A DNA stretch of 13,115 nucleotides, taken from positions 1-13,115 of the forward strand of contig JAHECQ010000061.1 in assembly GCA_024641625.1 (NCBI GenBank), written 5' to 3'. Shown here one piece after another: positions 11,876-13,115 of this stretch. Both the position numbers and the translations under genes were made by a program. Origin of the DNA: Acidimicrobiales bacterium (lineage in GTDB: Bacteria > Actinomycetota > Acidimicrobiia > Acidimicrobiales > SZUA-35). How positions within the stretch are numbered: position 1 is the first letter of the stretch; every line of letters starts with the position of its first letter. The notes beneath the pieces were generated by a model. The model ran no database searches. It saw only the letters and a program-made list of their open reading frames with translations, and had not been told where the DNA came from.

Positions 11876-13115
11876 ACCGTCGAGCTCCTGTGCGCTGCGG
11901 CCTCGGTGCCGGCGATCCGACCATAGACCGAACCCGCAGTGAGTCCCGATCCCCCCGGATAGTTGAAGTAGAAGATGCCGGCAGCCATCTCACCTGCGGC
12001 GTACAGTCCGGGGATCGGGTCGGCACCATCGTCGAGCACTTGGGCCGAGGTGTCGATGCGCACGCCGCCGAAGCTGAACGTGATGCCGCACGTGATGGCG
12101 TAGGCCTCATAGGGCGGGGCATCGAGCGTGTTGGCCCAGTTGCTCTTGGGGGGCGTGATGCCCGCCGTGCCACGACCGTCGAGGACGTTGGGATTGAACG
12201 CCACGCCTTGGTCGATCGATGCGTTGTATTCCTCGACCATGGCCAGGAATCCCTTGGCGTCGACGCCTTCCATCTTCACCGCCAGCTCCTCGAGGGTGTC
12301 AGCGGTGACCTTGGTGACCTGTCGGATCCGGTACTCGTCCCGAAGCAGGTGGGTGACCTTGCTGTCGAACACCTGCCAAGCGAACTGGTTCGGTTGCTCG
12401 AGTACTCGACGACCGTACTTGGCGTAGGTGTAGTTGCGGAAGTCGGCGCCCTCGTCGACGAAGCGCTTGCCGTCGGCATTCACGATGATGCCGAACGGGT
12501 AGCTGTGCTTCTGGAACCCATCGCCGACGGCGAGGTCACCGAACTCGGGAGCGTTCTGGTCCCAGCCCACCGCGTGACAGCCCGACCAGTTCCCGGCCGG
12601 GGACGCGCCGATGTCGAGCGCCATGCGGATGCCGTCACCCACGTTGAAACGGGTGCCGCGGACCTTGGCCAGATCCCAGCCGGGACCGAGGTAGCGCGTG
12701 CGCCATTCGGCATTGGCCTGGAACCCACCGGCGGCGAGCACCACAGCGTCGGCAGCCAACTCGGTGGTCACCCCGTCGATGCGGGCAACGACACCCCGCA
12801 CGCCGACATCGTCGCGAACCAGCGACAGCGCCCTGGACTCGTAGTACACGGCAATGCCCAAACGGGCCGCTTCGGCCGCCAGGCTCTCGACCAGACCGGG
12901 ACCACCACCGACGGTTTCGATCACCGCTCCACCCCAGAAGGTGAAGCGGCCATCGACGTTGAATGCCTGACGTCCGTAGGCCGCAGCGAACCGAACTCCA
13001 TGCCCCTTCATCCACTGCAGGGTTTCATGACTGCGGTGAGTGAGCGTGTGGGCGAGATCCGGGTCGCAGCGGTACTCGGTGATCCGACCGAGGTCGGCGT
13101 AGAAGGCATCAGCTG
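11872..13115 (-). CDS. FAD-dependent dehydrogenase (TcuA / fumarate reductase flavoprotein superfamily), N-terminus off the right edge
   Basis: The frame is open to base 13115 and codes at least 413 residues. It contains GGGPGLVESLAAEAARLG and VVLAAGGFQANAEWR of the flavin domain and a capping domain around GNWSGCHAVGWDQNAPEFGD. The C-terminal flavin-closing block reads ITFSFGGVRIDTSAQVLD, then IPGLYAAGEMAAGIFY and NYPGGSGLTAGSVYGRIAG. The ATG at 13011 is internal: upstream codons (TEYRCDPDLAHTLTHRSHETLQW) continue the family. The N-terminal GxGxxG FAD motif lies outside the window. The pattern is closest to FAD-dependent tricarballylate dehydrogenase (TcuA)-like proteins. The His and Arg of fumarate reductase, expected in the GGVKID and GGNAI blocks, are not seen, so fumarate reduction is unlikely. 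A 3-ketosteroid dehydrogenase-like or TcuA-like oxidation is more plausible; the substrate is unknown. Its stop overlaps the next dehydrogenase start by ATGA, so the two probably act in one pathway. Confidence 0.9.
   Translation of the reverse strand, partial: ADAFYADLGRITEYRCDPDLAHTLTHRSHETLQWMKGHGVRFAAAYGRQAFNVDGRFTFWGGAVIETVGGGPGLVESLAAEAARLGIAVYYESRALSLVRDDVGVRGVVARIDGVTTELAADAVVLAAGGFQANAEWRTRYLGPGWDLAKVRGTRFNVGDGIRMALDIGASPAGNWSGCHAVGWDQNAPEFGDLAVGDGFQKHSYPFGIIVNADGKRFVDEGADFRNYTYAKYGRRVLEQPNQFAWQVFDSKVTHLLRDEYRIRQVTKVTADTLEELAVKMEGVDAKGFLAMVEEYNASIDQGVAFNPNVLDGRGTAGITPPKSNWANTLDAPPYEAYAITCGITFSFGGVRIDTSAQVLDDGADPIPGLYAAGEMAAGIFYFNYPGGSGLTAGSVYGRIAGTEAAAHRSSTV

Overview
The window is a high-GC actinobacterial chromosome segment. 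Codons are strongly biased to G/C in the third position, genes are tightly packed, and the mix of FadE-type acyl-CoA dehydrogenases, a CaiB/BaiF CoA-transferase, a CoxL-like molybdenum hydroxylase and a CadI/ArsR pair is typical of Actinobacteria. The style recalls Acidimicrobiia (Ilumatobacter-like), but that placement is inference from gene content only. I see no rRNA, tRNA, CRISPR array, transposase, integrase or attachment site.

Layout, left to right. (1) 1-506, minus: N-terminal part of an acyl-CoA dehydrogenase that runs off the left edge. (2) 634-2298, plus: a SelO/YdiU-family protein AMPylator with the C-terminal Cys-Ser-Ser ending. (3) 2328-4616, minus, convergent with selO: a CoxL form-II-like molybdopterin hydroxylase large subunit with no small or medium subunit beside it. 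(4) 4873-6150, plus, divergent from the hydroxylase: a complete second acyl-CoA dehydrogenase. (5) 6325-8223, plus: a secreted protein with seven propeller-like repeats followed by two fibronectin-III-like modules. (6) 8326-9540, plus: a class III CoA-transferase. (7) 9590-9907 and 9990-10430, minus: an unrecognised 105-residue protein and, upstream of it, a CadI/ArsI-family VOC metalloprotein. (8) 10625-10987, plus: an ArsR-family repressor divergent from cadI, with a two-box TATCGATA palindromic site between them. (9) 11009-11875 and 11872-13115, minus: a 3-hydroxyisobutyrate-dehydrogenase-family oxidoreductase overlapping by ATGA the end of an FAD-dependent dehydrogenase (TcuA/KstD/fumarate-reductase superfamily) that runs off the right edge.

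How the genes work together. Two clear functional units are visible. One is the divergent arsR/cadI metal(loid)-response pair. The other is the translationally coupled FAD dehydrogenase plus NAD(P) dehydrogenase, probably consecutive steps in catabolism of a small carboxylic acid or similar compound. The acyl-CoA dehydrogenases, CoA-transferase and molybdenum hydroxylase suggest a catabolic neighbourhood for acyl-CoA or aromatic/alicyclic substrates, but they lie on opposite strands and are not one operon.

I do not see a clearly new multi-gene system. The most interesting points are the orphan hydroxylase subunit, the abrupt change in codon use in the last module of the secreted protein, the in-frame 7-residue duplication at the start of the CoA-transferase, the cysteine-tailed arsR/cadI pair with its operator, and the altered substrate motif in the hydroxyisobutyrate-dehydrogenase homologue.
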